From Dechloromonas denitrificans (GTDB taxonomy: Bacteria > Pseudomonadota > Gammaproteobacteria > Burkholderiales > Rhodocyclaceae): DNA of 64,000 nt. The notes below the pieces were generated by a model, which was not told where the DNA came from, ran no database searches, and was given only the letters and a program-made list of their open reading frames with translations. Positions 9,223-17,839 of the stretch are shown here, piece by piece (position 1 is the first letter of the stretch; the number at the start of each line of letters is the position of its first letter). The translations under genes and the position numbers were made by a program. Location: positions 3,224,001-3,288,000 of the forward strand of contig NZ_CP075185.1 of NCBI RefSeq assembly GCF_020510685.1, read 5' to 3'.

Positions 9223-10146
9223 TCAACCCGCCAGACTGGCGAGCCCCAACAAAAACAGCAACAAGATCCACAGTATCGTTGCGCGCCAGACCAGGCCCAC
9301 AGCGCTCTGCATGAAATCCACATCGGCCAGGTCGCCCAGACCGAGCTCTCCGCGATCCGAGACTTCCGCGCCATCGACGACCGGTCGCCCGAGCTGAACA
9401 CCTAGCGCCCCCGCACCACTGGCGAGGACAATGCCCATATCGCGATCCGGCCACTGGGCCGGTTGGGTACGCCAGCAATACACGGCATCCTCGAAATCGC
9501 CAACGATGGCAAATGCCGAAGCGGTTGCCCGCAGGGGCAGCCAATCGATGATACCGAAAACCTGCCTGGCGAACAGCGAAAAATCATTTGACTCCGCCCC
9601 GATGATTTCGTGCCAGCGCTCGCGGACAACTGCCGCCATCCGGTACAGCACGGCGCCACACGGGCCAGGCAGAATGACAAACCAGAGCAGCACGGCGAAG
9701 ACATGCCGATGCGAAGCCGCCAGCGCCCCCTCGATCGAAAGCCTGGCAATATCCTCAGAGCCCAGATCGACGGTGGACCGCCCCTGCCATTCAGCGAGCA
9801 ACTGGCGGGCTCGCTCAAGATCACCCAGCCGGAGAGCCAGCTGGATTTCGGTGTAGTGGTGACTGAACTGCCGGAAACCCATGGTCAGGTAGAGCGCGCA
9901 AACATTCAGCGCCCAGGCCAGGATCGGGCTGACGTAATAGAGCAGGCTGTACAGCGCACCAACAAGCAAAACCGGTAGCAGCACCGCGAGACACCAGGCA
10001 GCGATGCCATGTCGATAACCACCGGCGTTGAAGCGGGATTCGATGAAATCCGCCCATGCGCCAAGCGGTTCCGCTACGGCGCGACGATAGTTCAGGGGTT
10101 GCAGCTGCTCGATGAGAAAAACTGCGATCAGCGAGAGAAGGCTCAT
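9223..10146 (-). CDS. CobD/CbiB-AmpE-like membrane protein
   Basis: A 307-residue membrane protein with about four hydrophobic segments: residues 1-13, about 48-85, about 150-172 and the C-terminal 20. The segment DWLPLRATASAFAIVGDFE and the later ASGAGALGVQLG resemble the CobD/CbiB and AmpE group. CobD makes adenosylcobinamide phosphate and AmpE is a poorly understood sensor-like membrane protein. No cobalamin gene lies nearby, so a function outside B12 synthesis is at least as likely. It starts at an ATG, and the thiolase gene follows 23 bases after its stop. Confidence 0.7.
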   Translation of the reverse strand: MSLLSLIAVFLIEQLQPLNYRRAVAEPLGAWADFIESRFNAGGYRHGIAAWCLAVLLPVLLVGALYSLLYYVSPILAWALNVCALYLTMGFRQFSHHYTEIQLALRLGDLERARQLLAEWQGRSTVDLGSEDIARLSIEGALAASHRHVFAVLLWFVILPGPCGAVLYRMAAVVRERWHEIIGAESNDFSLFARQVFGIIDWLPLRATASAFAIVGDFEDAVYCWRTQPAQWPDRDMGIVLASGAGALGVQLGRPVVDGAEVSDRGELGLGDLADVDFMQSAVGLVWRATILWILLLFLLGLASLAG

Positions 10147-10210
10147 GTGGGGCCAATAATTGCCGTATTCGGCTTATATTCTTGTACTAAAACGCCACAA
10201 TACCACAAGC

Positions 10211-10804
10211 TCAAGCCGGATGGAGGCCAAGCCGTTCGGTCAGCGAGCGGATCATTCCGGCGGTGGCGCCCCAGATAAAATAATCGCCGTAGGGCATGGC
10301 AAAAAAATGCCGCATGGCACCTTGATGATGAATCGAATGCTGCTTGTGATTGGCCGGATCGAGCAGAAAAGCGAGCGGCACCTCGAACACTTCAGCCACT
10401 TCGAACGGATCGGGGTGAATGTCAAAAGGTGGCGACACAAGGGCGACCACCGGCGTCACCCGGAACCCCGTGCCGGTACGATATTCAGGTAGAAAGCCGA
10501 GGATCTCGATCCGGTCGCGGGTCAAGCCGATTTCCTCCTCGGTCTCGCGCAGCGCCGTATCCATCGGCGACAGATCCTCGGGCTCGACCCGCCCGCCGGG
10601 AAAACTGATCTGGCCGGCATGATCCCTGAGATGTGCGGTGCGCTGCGTAAGCAACACGGTGTGCACGCCATCACGGAGAACAATCGGAAACAACACCGCT
10701 GCCGGAGTCAGCGCCAACTGCTCGGCGCCATCCTCTTCAATGAAATGAGTCGCCAGAGGCTGCGGCAGCAGACTGGCCTTCAGGCGCTCAAGATCAACAT
10801 TCAT
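10211..10804 (-). CDS. Nudix CoA pyrophosphatase (NudL/YeaB-like)
   Basis: A 197-residue Nudix hydrolase. The motif LLTQRTAHLRDHAGQISFPG preceding the Nudix box is the mark of the CoA pyrophosphatase subgroup, which cleaves CoA and its derivatives to 3',5'-ADP and 4'-phosphopantetheine. The Nudix box itself follows: GGRVEPEDLSPMDTALRE and then TEEEIGL. The ATG overlaps the stop of the upstream 85-residue gene by 4 bases, so they are probably co-translated, together with the retropepsin-like gene before it. Confidence 0.9.
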   Translation of the reverse strand: MNVDLERLKASLLPQPLATHFIEEDGAEQLALTPAAVLFPIVLRDGVHTVLLTQRTAHLRDHAGQISFPGGRVEPEDLSPMDTALRETEEEIGLTRDRIEILGFLPEYRTGTGFRVTPVVALVSPPFDIHPDPFEVAEVFEVPLAFLLDPANHKQHSIHHQGAMRHFFAMPYGDYFIWGATAGMIRSLTERLGLHPA

Positions 10805-11058
10805 GCCGCAGTGGAGTCTTCCTCGATTTCTGCATTGACCGCCGTCAGGGCATCCTGCAAGGTTTCTTCCGACAGGTGATTGATCGAGGTCGCCACCATA
10901 TCGGCAGCCTCGACCGCCCCCACCGGCAAACGCTTGCTGTCCAGACTGGCAATCAACGCCGTCGCTGCGCCAACCACACGCAAAATGGCTTGCCGCTCAG
11001 TCATCAACATTTCAAGCTCGTCTCGCAATAGTGCAATTTCCTCGTCGCGTTGGGGCAT
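10801..11058 (-). CDS. small helical protein of unknown function
   Basis: An 85-residue acidic protein with no signal peptide or membrane segment. Residues 4-40 look like a long amphipathic helix or coiled coil (starting DEEIALLRDELEMLMTE) and the C-terminus is acidic (AEIEEDS). I do not recognise the family. It is coupled on both sides, 10 bases after the retropepsin-like gene and overlapping the Nudix start by ATGA, which supports it being a real gene. It could be a small adaptor or a subunit of an oligomer. Confidence 0.7.
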   Translation of the reverse strand: MPQRDEEIALLRDELEMLMTERQAILRVVGAATALIASLDSKRLPVGAVEAADMVATSINHLSEETLQDALTAVNAEIEEDSTAA

Positions 11059-11068
11059 CTTCTCTCTC

Positions 11069-11731
11069 CTAGAATCGTTTTTTAAGTGTCATGGTACTGC
11101 CGTCGCGCTGCATTTCCATACGGTTTAGAAAGCTCATGCCGAGCAACGCAACGGGCATGTCGGTCTGGTGAATCAGGGCATCGACGTTGTGTAACGTAAC
11201 ATCGCCAACCCGCACGGTATCGAGCTTGACCTTGCTAACTTCGGCCTGGCCGTTGGCGGTCTGGCTCATGCCCTTCAGGCCGCGGTTGAAATCAAGGCCG
11301 ATCCGGCGGGCATCGCTTGCCCCCAAGGAAATCATCGACGCCCCGGTATCGACCAGAAAGCGCACCGAAGCGCCATTGATATTGCCAGTGGTAACAAAGT
11401 GTCCACGGGCGTCGGCGGTCATCACGATGGTGCCGGAGCCATCACCAACACTGGCGCCGATGGCATGCTGGCCAACGCGCAGCGGGCGCTTCTTGCCGCC
11501 GACTTCGACGATGACCTGATCGCCCTGAATTGAAACGACCTTCACCCCGTCGAGCGACTGGCCAACCATCACCGACTGCGGATCGCCGCCATTGACCATC
11601 AGCATCGCCTTACTGCCCATCACTCCGGCCAGCCCGACATCCTGCGCGGCGACCAGTGGAGAAAACAGATATAGCGCCAAGGTGAGGGGCGTAAAATAAC
11701 CCGTCATTTTTCTGGCCGTTATCGTCACCAT
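11069..11731 (-). CDS. retropepsin-like aspartic protease, secreted or membrane-anchored
   Basis: A 220-residue protein with an N-terminal signal or anchor (TPLTLALYLFSPLVAAQ) and a C-terminal retropepsin-like domain. The catalytic motif VDTGAS is at about residue 128 and ALLGMSFLNRM, the second conserved stretch of this family, lies near the C-terminus. One catalytic Asp per chain means it would act as a dimer. The substrate is unknown. The chosen start gives MVTITARKMTGYF, with a basic n-region. An ATG at 11707 is the alternative, giving 212 residues. The start codon overlaps the start of the divergent amidotransferase by two bases. It leads a compact unit with the 85-residue protein and the Nudix enzyme. 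Confidence 0.82.
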   Translation of the reverse strand: MVTITARKMTGYFTPLTLALYLFSPLVAAQDVGLAGVMGSKAMLMVNGGDPQSVMVGQSLDGVKVVSIQGDQVIVEVGGKKRPLRVGQHAIGASVGDGSGTIVMTADARGHFVTTGNINGASVRFLVDTGASMISLGASDARRIGLDFNRGLKGMSQTANGQAEVSKVKLDTVRVGDVTLHNVDALIHQTDMPVALLGMSFLNRMEMQRDGSTMTLKKRF

Positions 11732-12443
11732 GCTACCTGTCGCCATCTTTCGCCACTCCCCCACTGAAGGTCCAGGCTATTTTGCCATATTCCTTGAACA
11801 GCACGGGATTCCATGGCGCCTGATCGCCATCGACGAAGGCGAAGCGGTGCCGACCACGGCCGACGGCTACGCCGGCCTCTGCTTCATGGGCGGCCCGATG
11901 AGCGTCAATGATCCGCTGCCATGGATCGAGCCGGTTTGCGCGCTGATTCGCGATGCCGTGGCCAAGGATGTGCCGGTTATCGGCCATTGCCTGGGTGGGC
12001 AATTGATCAGCAAGGCGCTGGGCGGCCGGATCACAAAAAACCCAGTCAAGGAAATCGGCTGGAGCGAAGCCGGCGGTGAAGACAGCGCCATCGCAAAGCA
12101 CTGGCTTGGCGCCAGCGCCGGAAAAACCGGCACCATCTTCCAATGGCATGGCGAAACCTTCAGCATTCCGGCCGGCGCCACCCGCTTGTTCGCCAATCAG
12201 CACTGTGCCAACCAGATGTTCGTCCTCGGCCCGCACCTCGGCATGCAATGTCATGTCGAGATGACACCCGAAATGATCGCCGCCTGGTGCGGCCAATGGG
12301 CCGACGAGGCAATCGCTGTCGCCGACCAGCCCAGCGTGCAAACCCCGGACGCAATGCGGCAGGAAATCACGGAGCGCCTGCCGGTTATGCGTCAGTTGTC
12401 GGACCAGCTTTACTCGGTATGGATCAAGGGACTCACCCGCTGA
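11730..12443 (+). CDS. class I glutamine amidotransferase
   Basis: A 237-residue stand-alone class I glutamine amidotransferase. The nucleophile elbow is GHCLGGQLI, with Cys near residue 89. The catalytic His and Glu are in QCHVEMTPEM near 170-180. No synthetase domain is fused, so the acceptor of the ammonia, or a different hydrolase role such as gamma-glutamyl cleavage, is unknown. No clear ribosome site precedes the ATG, which overlaps the start codon of the divergent retropepsin-like gene. A terminator hairpin follows. Confidence 0.85.
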   Translation: MLPVAIFRHSPTEGPGYFAIFLEQHGIPWRLIAIDEGEAVPTTADGYAGLCFMGGPMSVNDPLPWIEPVCALIRDAVAKDVPVIGHCLGGQLISKALGGRITKNPVKEIGWSEAGGEDSAIAKHWLGASAGKTGTIFQWHGETFSIPAGATRLFANQHCANQMFVLGPHLGMQCHVEMTPEMIAAWCGQWADEAIAVADQPSVQTPDAMRQEITERLPVMRQLSDQLYSVWIKGLTR

Positions 12444-12450
12444 GCGAGCC

Positions 12451-12483
12451 CCAAAAACAAGCCGGGCGGTGAGACCGCCCGGC
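12451..12483 (-). terminator. terminator between the amidotransferase and yajQ
   Basis: A perfect 10-bp stem (12461-12470 with 12474-12483, GCCGGGCGGT) has a 3-base loop. On the minus strand it is followed by TTGTTTTTGG, so it best serves the yajQ operon. It may also stop plus-strand transcription from the amidotransferase gene. Confidence 0.85.
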
Positions 12484-12533
12484 TGTTGCTGCTTTCGACT
12501 ATCGACGGGTTCCGTTGATGGCGCCCGGATCGT

Positions 12534-13028
12534 TTAATCGCGGAAATTGCCGTACTTGATCGGAAAATCGGTAATCGATTTGGTGATCAACGCGATGCAA
12601 CCCTGCAGATCGTCGCGTTTGGCACCCTGTATCCGCACCGTATCGCCCTGGATCGAAGCCTGGACCTTCAGCTTGCCATCCTTGACCAGCTTGACGATCT
12701 TCTTGGCCAGCTCGCTGTCGATACCGTCCTTGATCTTCATTTCCTGCTTGACCTTGTTGCCGGAAACGCTGATCACCTTCTGGTGATCGAGACGCTTGAC
12801 GCTCTCCTTTTCCTTCTTTTCCATGGCTGGAAAGAGGAGGTCCTTGATCTGGTCGAGCTGGAAGTCCGAATCGCCCCACAGGGTGATGACCTTGTCCTTA
12901 TCGTTCAGCTCGACCTTGGCAGTGGTGCCTTTGAAGTCGTAACGATTGTCGATCTGGCGTGAGACGACATCGACGGCATTCTTCAAAGCCACCATGTCGG
13001 TTTCGGAGGTGAAGTCAAAACTGGGCAT
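12534..13028 (-). CDS. yajQ: YajQ family nucleotide-binding protein
   Basis: A 164-residue protein with the standard YajQ start MPSFDFTSETDMVALKNAVD and the internal stretch NRYDFKGTTAKVEL. YajQ proteins bind nucleic acid or nucleotides. In Xanthomonas and Pseudomonas relatives they act as cyclic-di-GMP responsive regulators, which is established for those proteins and only inferred here. A Met 7 codons upstream is open but not family-like. It is cytoplasmic and ends a minus-strand run with ppnP and a DUF2788 gene. Confidence 0.93.
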   Translation of the reverse strand: MPSFDFTSETDMVALKNAVDVVSRQIDNRYDFKGTTAKVELNDKDKVITLWGDSDFQLDQIKDLLFPAMEKKEKESVKRLDHQKVISVSGNKVKQEMKIKDGIDSELAKKIVKLVKDGKLKVQASIQGDTVRIQGAKRDDLQGCIALITKSITDFPIKYGNFRD

Positions 13029-13033
13029 GTCGC

Positions 13034-13345
13034 TTATCCAAAATGGCAAACATAGTGATACGGCTCGTCACAGGCAATCTCAAAGCTGGAATTGCCCGGC
13101 ACGTTGAAAGACTGACCATCGCCATAGGTTTTCCATTCGCTCTCGCCCTTCAGCTTGACCCGGCAGGAACCACCAACGCCTTCCATGATTTCCGGCGCCC
13201 CAGTATTGAAGGTCAGGCTGGACGGCAGGATCACTCCAACCGTCTTCTTCGTCCCATCGGCCAGCACTACCGTGTGGCTGACGCACTTGCCGTCGAAATA
13301 AACGTTGGATTTTTTGACCACGGAAACGTTGTCGTATTGCGACAT
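13034..13345 (-). CDS. ppnP: pyrimidine/purine nucleoside phosphorylase
   Basis: A 103-residue cupin-like enzyme of the PpnP (YaiE) family, which phosphorolyses various nucleosides to free bases and ribose 1-phosphate. Visible family stretches are [32 protein letters not shown] and, at the C-terminus, [12 protein letters not shown]. Its start codon directly abuts the stop of the upstream DUF2788 gene and yajQ follows after 5 bases. It is cytoplasmic and full length. Confidence 0.9.
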   Translation of the reverse strand: MSQYDNVSVVKKSNVYFDGKCVSHTVVLADGTKKTVGVILPSSLTFNTGAPEIMEGVGGSCRVKLKGESEWKTYGDGQSFNVPGNSSFEIACDEPYHYVCHFG

Positions 13346-13570
13346 TTAAATACCCCAGAGTTTCTGAATGACTGCTTTGGCGACAAAGCCGACCATGCCG
13401 AAAGCCAACACGAAGAACAGCACGAAGGTGCCCGTCTTGCCGGCTTTCGACTTCCAGGCGATCTCGCCGATGATGAACAGCATGAAAATGATAAAGGCTG
13501 CGACCCCCCAGGTTGAGCCGAAATCCGCAATCTGTTCTTCGGTTAAACCAAACAGGGTGTTGCCTTCCAT
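13346..13570 (-). CDS. small membrane protein (DUF2788-like)
   Basis: A 74-residue protein with two predicted membrane helices: about 21-38 (AAFIIFMLFIIGEIAW) and about 48-65. The N-terminal sequence LTEEQIADFGSTWGV fits the DUF2788 group of small Betaproteobacterial and Gammaproteobacterial membrane proteins; I assign this from memory. The function is unknown. It is tightly spaced with argG upstream (3 bases) and ppnP downstream (0 bases), so it probably shares the arg transcript. Confidence 0.75.
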   Translation of the reverse strand: MEGNTLFGLTEEQIADFGSTWGVAAFIIFMLFIIGEIAWKSKAGKTGTFVLFFVLAFGMVGFVAKAVIQKLWGI

Positions 13571-13573
13571 TGC

Positions 13574-14809
13574 TTAAGCCTTACCGTTCTTGGCGCGCAG
13601 ATTGGCAGCGATGCGCAGACGCAGCGCATTCAGCTTGATGAAGCCGGCCGCATCCTTCTGATCGTAGGCACCGGCATCGTCCTCGAAAGTGGCGATGGTC
13701 GGATCGAACAGCGAGTCGGTCTTCGAATCACGGCCGACCACAATGACGTTGCCCTTGTACAGCTTGACGCGGACGAAACCGTTGACGCAATGCTGGGTGT
13801 GATCGATCAGCACCTGCAAGGCCTGACGTTCCGGACTCCACCAGTAGCCGTTGTACACTAGGCTGGCGTAACGCGGCATCAGATCATCCTTGAGGTGAGC
13901 GACTTCGCGATCAAGGCAGACGGACTCGATGGCGCGGTGAGCGCGCAGCATGATCGTGCCGCCCGGGGTTTCGTAGCAGCCACGCGACTTCATGCCGACA
14001 TAACGATTTTCGACCAGATCCAGACGGCCGATGCCGTGCTTGCCACCCAGTTCGTTGAGCTTGGCCAGAACCTTGGCCGGACTCATGCGCGTGCCGTTCA
14101 ATGCAACGATGTCGCCTTTCTCATATTCGATGTCGAGATATTCGGCCTTGTCCGGTGCCGCTTCCGGCGAAACCGTCCAGCGCCACATCGACTCCTCGGC
14201 TTCCGCCGCCGGATTTTCCAGGTGACGGCCTTCGTAGGAAATGTGCAGCAGATTGGCGTCCATCGAGTACGGCGAACCACCCAGCTTGTGCTTCATATCC
14301 ACCGGAATACCATGCTTTTCGGCATAGGCCATCAGCTTCTCGCGGGACAGCAGATCCCATTCACGCCACGGGGCGATAACCTTGATCCCCGGCTTCAGCG
14401 CATAGGCGCCCAGTTCAAAACGGACCTGGTCGTTACCCTTGCCGGTGGCGCCATGGGAAATGGCATCGGCCCCGGTGGCATTGACGATTTCGATCAGGCG
14501 CTTGGCGATCAGCGGACGGGCAATCGACGTGCCGAGCAGGTATTCGCCTTCATAGACGGTATTGCAGCGGAACATCGGAAAAACGAAATCGCGGACGAAC
14601 TCTTCGCGCAGATCGTCGATGAAGATATTTTCCGGCTTGATACCGAACTGCAGCGCTTTGGCACGCGCCGGCTCAAGCTCTTCGCCCTGGCCGAGGTCGG
14701 CGGTAAAGGTGACCACTTCGCACTGATAGGTGTCCTGCAACCACTTCAGGATCACCGAGGTATCGAGACCGCCGGAGTAGGCCAGCACTGCTTTCTTGAC
14801 GTCGCTCAT
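13574..14809 (-). CDS. argG: argininosuccinate synthase
   Basis: A 411-residue enzyme joining citrulline and aspartate with ATP, the seventh step of arginine synthesis. The N-terminal PP-loop [15 protein letters not shown] binds [19 protein letters not shown] and the later [17 protein letters not shown] are conserved parts of the citrulline and aspartate site. The start [14 protein letters not shown] is chosen over an upstream in-frame start that adds 11 odd residues. It lies 33 bases after argF, consistent with an argD-argF-argG operon. Confidence 0.97.
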   Translation of the reverse strand: MSDVKKAVLAYSGGLDTSVILKWLQDTYQCEVVTFTADLGQGEELEPARAKALQFGIKPENIFIDDLREEFVRDFVFPMFRCNTVYEGEYLLGTSIARPLIAKRLIEIVNATGADAISHGATGKGNDQVRFELGAYALKPGIKVIAPWREWDLLSREKLMAYAEKHGIPVDMKHKLGGSPYSMDANLLHISYEGRHLENPAAEAEESMWRWTVSPEAAPDKAEYLDIEYEKGDIVALNGTRMSPAKVLAKLNELGGKHGIGRLDLVENRYVGMKSRGCYETPGGTIMLRAHRAIESVCLDREVAHLKDDLMPRYASLVYNGYWWSPERQALQVLIDHTQHCVNGFVRVKLYKGNVIVVGRDSKTDSLFDPTIATFEDDAGAYDQKDAAGFIKLNALRLRIAANLRAKNGKA

Positions 14810-14842
14810 TTCCGTTTCCTTGTTTCGTTTCAACTCGACCAC

Positions 14843-15763
14843 TTAGCCGCTGATCCGGCCTAACATCAAATATTCCATCAACGCTTTCTGGACGTGCAGC
14901 CGGTTCTCGGCCTCATCCCAGACGACGGATTGCGCACCATCGATCACCTCGGCAGTTACTTCCTCGCCCCGGTGAGCCGGCAAGCAATGCATAAACAGCG
15001 CCCCCGGATTGGCGACGCGCATCATCTCGGCATCAACGCACCAATCGGCAAAAGCCTTGATCCGTGCCTCGTTTTCCGCCTCGAAACCCATCGAGGTCCA
15101 CACGTCAGTCGTCACCAGATCGGCGCCACGGCAGGCATCCATCGGATCGGCAAAAACCTGGAAATGCGAGTGGTCGAATACGCCGATCTGCTCAGGCTTG
15201 ATCTCGTAACCAGGCGGCGTCGAAACATGCACCTTGAAATCCAGCACCTCGGCAGCTTGCAGCCAGGTATTGCACATATTGTTGGCATCGCCCACCCAGG
15301 CGACCGTCTTACCCTGAATCGAACCGCGATGCTCGATGTAGGTATAGATATCGGCCAGGATCTGGCACGGGTGATATTCGTTGGTCAGTCCATTGATCAC
15401 CGGCACGCGCGAATTGGCCGCAAAGCGCTCGATGATGTCCTGCTCGAAAGTGCGGATCATCACGATATCGCTCATCCGCGAAATCACCTGCGCCGCATCC
15501 TCGACCGGTTCGCCCCGCCCCAGTTGTGAGTCCCTTGTATTCAGGTAGATCGCCGAACCTCCCAGCTGCTGCACGCCGGCTTCGAAAGAGAGACGGGTCC
15601 GCGTGCTGGCCTTTTCGAAAATCATCACCAGCGTCCGGTCGCTGAGCGGCCAGTACTTCTGATAGGACTTGAACTGGTTCTTGATCCAGCGCGTTCGCTC
15701 GAACACATACTCGAGCTCTTCGCGCGTGAAATCCTTGAATTGGAGAAAGTGTTTGATCGCCAT
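14843..15763 (-). CDS. argF: ornithine carbamoyltransferase
   Basis: A 306-residue cytoplasmic enzyme making citrulline from ornithine and carbamoyl phosphate. The carbamoyl-phosphate motif ASTRTRLSFE is at about residue 51, HPCQILAD in the middle and FMHCLPAHRG with the catalytic Cys near 262-268. The length is normal. The start lies two bases before the argD stop codon region, so the genes are almost abutting and likely co-translated. Confidence 0.97.
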   Translation of the reverse strand: MAIKHFLQFKDFTREELEYVFERTRWIKNQFKSYQKYWPLSDRTLVMIFEKASTRTRLSFEAGVQQLGGSAIYLNTRDSQLGRGEPVEDAAQVISRMSDIVMIRTFEQDIIERFAANSRVPVINGLTNEYHPCQILADIYTYIEHRGSIQGKTVAWVGDANNMCNTWLQAAEVLDFKVHVSTPPGYEIKPEQIGVFDHSHFQVFADPMDACRGADLVTTDVWTSMGFEAENEARIKAFADWCVDAEMMRVANPGALFMHCLPAHRGEEVTAEVIDGAQSVVWDEAENRLHVQKALMEYLMLGRISG

Positions 15764-15765
15764 GA

Positions 15766-16938
15766 TTAGGCCGCCAAAAATTCCTTGATGAGAGGTGCAC
15801 TACGCTCGACCAACTCTCTGGCCTCATTTTCGCTGAAGATCAACGGTGGCAACAAGCGGATGACCTTGTCCGCCGTCACATTGATCAGCAGCCCCGCCGC
15901 CAGAGCCTTGCCGACCAGTTCGCCACAGGGACGATCCAGCTCGACGCCGATCATCAGGCCGTGACCACGAATCTCGACCACTCCCTTGAGGCCAGCCAGC
16001 GCCTCTGCCATCAACGAACGAATCAGGGCTCCGACACGTTCGGCATTGGCCATCAAGCCATCCTGTTCGATGGTATCGATGGTCGTCAGGGCCGCGGTAC
16101 ACGCCAGCGGGTTGCCGCCAAACGTCGATCCGTGATTACCCGGCCCGAACAATCCGGCAGCCTTGCCACTTGCCATGCAGGCGCCGATAGGAACGCCGGA
16201 CCCCAGGCCTTTGGCCAGTGTCGCAACGTCCGGCAAGATGCCGGCATGCTGGTAGCCGAACCACTTGCCGGTCCGCGCCATGCCGCACTGCACTTCGTCA
16301 CAGATCAACAGCCAGCCTTGCTCATCGCATAACTGACGCAAACCTTTCTGGAATTCGATGGAAGCAAGGTGAATACCCCCTTCTCCCTGAACGATCTCCA
16401 GCATCACGGCAACCACATTCTTGTTGTGTTCGGCGACCGCCTTGATGGCCTCGAGGTCATCGTAGGGCACCCGGACAAAACCTGAGACCAGCGGTTCGAA
16501 TCCGGCCTGTGCCTTGCGGTTACCGGTCGCCGACAGCGTCGCCATCGTCCGGCCATGAAAAGCCTTTTCCATGACGATGACGGTCGGTGACTCGACCCCC
16601 TTCTTGTGACCATAGAAACGCGCCAGCTTGATAGCCGCCTCGTTGGCTTCGCAGCCTGAATTGCAGAAAAATATCTCCTGCATTCCGGAGAGCGCGGCAA
16701 GTTTGTCGGAAAGCTGCTCCTGTTCGCGGATACGATACAGGTTGGAGGTATGCAACATGCGGCCAGCTTGGGCAGCAATCGCCGAGACCAATCTGGGATG
16801 GGCATGGCCGAGTGTGGAAACGGCGATCCCGGACAACGCATCGAGGTATTCCTTACCCTCGACATCGATAATCCGGCTACCCTTGCCATGGCTGAAGGCC
16901 ACCGGCAACCGGGCATAGGTATTCATGACATGCGACAT
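15766..16938 (-). CDS. argD: acetylornithine/succinyldiaminopimelate aminotransferase
   Basis: A 390-residue class III PLP-dependent aminotransferase that converts N-acetylglutamate semialdehyde to N-acetylornithine. FFCNSGCEANEAAIKLAR, FHGRTMATLSATG, LLICDEVQCGMARTG and the PLP lysine in TLAKGLGSGVPIGA are visible. The chosen start is MSHVMNTYARLPVAFSHG; the internal Met at codon 5 is the alternative. It is the first gene of the arg operon. A terminator-like hairpin with a U-rich tail ends only a few bases upstream of its start codon, so expression may be set by attenuation. Confidence 0.94.
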   Translation of the reverse strand: MSHVMNTYARLPVAFSHGKGSRIIDVEGKEYLDALSGIAVSTLGHAHPRLVSAIAAQAGRMLHTSNLYRIREQEQLSDKLAALSGMQEIFFCNSGCEANEAAIKLARFYGHKKGVESPTVIVMEKAFHGRTMATLSATGNRKAQAGFEPLVSGFVRVPYDDLEAIKAVAEHNKNVVAVMLEIVQGEGGIHLASIEFQKGLRQLCDEQGWLLICDEVQCGMARTGKWFGYQHAGILPDVATLAKGLGSGVPIGACMASGKAAGLFGPGNHGSTFGGNPLACTAALTTIDTIEQDGLMANAERVGALIRSLMAEALAGLKGVVEIRGHGLMIGVELDRPCGELVGKALAAGLLINVTADKVIRLLPPLIFSENEARELVERSAPLIKEFLAA

Positions 16939-16945
16939 GATGCAA

Positions 16946-16979
16946 CCCCAAAAAACGAAAACGGCGGCCAATGCCGCCG
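16946..16979 (-). terminator. terminator-like hairpin in the argD leader (possible attenuator)
   Basis: On the minus strand CGGCGGC-ATTG-GCCGCCG folds to a 7-bp GC stem, followed by TTTTCGTTTTTT, eight bases before the argD ATG. No minus-strand gene lies upstream, because parA runs the other way, so the hairpin can only act on the argD transcript itself. A GCGGCC at 17000-17005 could pair with GGCCGC in the 3' arm as an alternative fold. This could be an attenuator or the end of a short leader RNA. Confidence 0.6.
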
Positions 16980-17076
16980 GAACGACCGCTACTCAAACAG
17001 GCCGCAAAAGCCCAAAAGAGTTGCAGAAAGCTGAATGTTAAGTGAAAAATAGAGCCTTGTATAGAACGACAAAACC

Positions 17077-17838
17077 ATGCGCTTAGCCATTTTCAATCAA
17101 AAGGGAGGCGTCGGAAAAACGACGACCGCGCTCAATCTTGGCGCCGCCCTGAGCCGTGCCGGCACGCCTCCACTACTCCTCGACCTTGATCCCCAAGGCC
17201 ACCTTTCCGGCATCCACGGCCAGGCTCCTCTGGAAGCCAATCGCAGCCTCTTTGCGTTTTACCAGGACCTGCACAGCCTGCACGAACTCGAAATTGACTG
17301 GCAAGACATAGGCCAACTGATTCCGGCTCACCAGCAACTCATCAAGGTGGACTCGATTTTCGGCAAGGGCCCGGCAATTCTCAACAAGTTGCGACTCGGC
17401 CTTGAGACAGCGGAAACCAGCCGCCCGGAACGCCCCTGCCTCATTGACTGCTGTCCATACATTGGCGTTCTCGCACTCAATGCCATATTCGCCTGCGATC
17501 GGTTACTGATTCCGATCTCGACCGACTACCTGTCACTACAGGCCGCCGACCACATCACCCGCACCCTGCAGGTTCTCGAACCGGTACTGAAACGCCGGGT
17601 CGAGCGCCGCTACCTGCTAACCCGCTTTGACCGCCGGCGGCGCATGAGCGACGACGTTCGCAACAAACTCCGGGAGCGTTACAGTAATGAAGTCCTAGAG
17701 ACGGTGATTTCCGAAAACGTCACGGTCGCCGAGAGCCCTTCGTTGAATCGTGATGTTTTCCGCCACAACGCCGCCAGCTCAGGCGCCAACGATTACAAGA
17801 ACCTGCTTGCTGAACTGATTGGTCGCGGCGACTTGTAG
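17077..17838 (+). CDS. ParA family ATPase (orphan)
   Basis: A 253-residue MinD/ParA-type ATPase. The deviant Walker A motif KGGVGKTTTALNLG is at residues 9-22, the switch LLLDLDPQGHLSG follows, and CLIDCCPYIGVLALNA stands at the Walker B position. ParA proteins position plasmids, chromosomes or protein clusters. No parB, mcd-like partner or parS site is next to it, so the cargo is unknown. It is transcribed divergently from argD and is separated by one base from the convergent 76-residue gene. Confidence 0.88.
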   Translation: MRLAIFNQKGGVGKTTTALNLGAALSRAGTPPLLLDLDPQGHLSGIHGQAPLEANRSLFAFYQDLHSLHELEIDWQDIGQLIPAHQQLIKVDSIFGKGPAILNKLRLGLETAETSRPERPCLIDCCPYIGVLALNAIFACDRLLIPISTDYLSLQAADHITRTLQVLEPVLKRRVERRYLLTRFDRRRRMSDDVRNKLRERYSNEVLETVISENVTVAESPSLNRDVFRHNAASSGANDYKNLLAELIGRGDL

Positions 17839-17839
17839 C

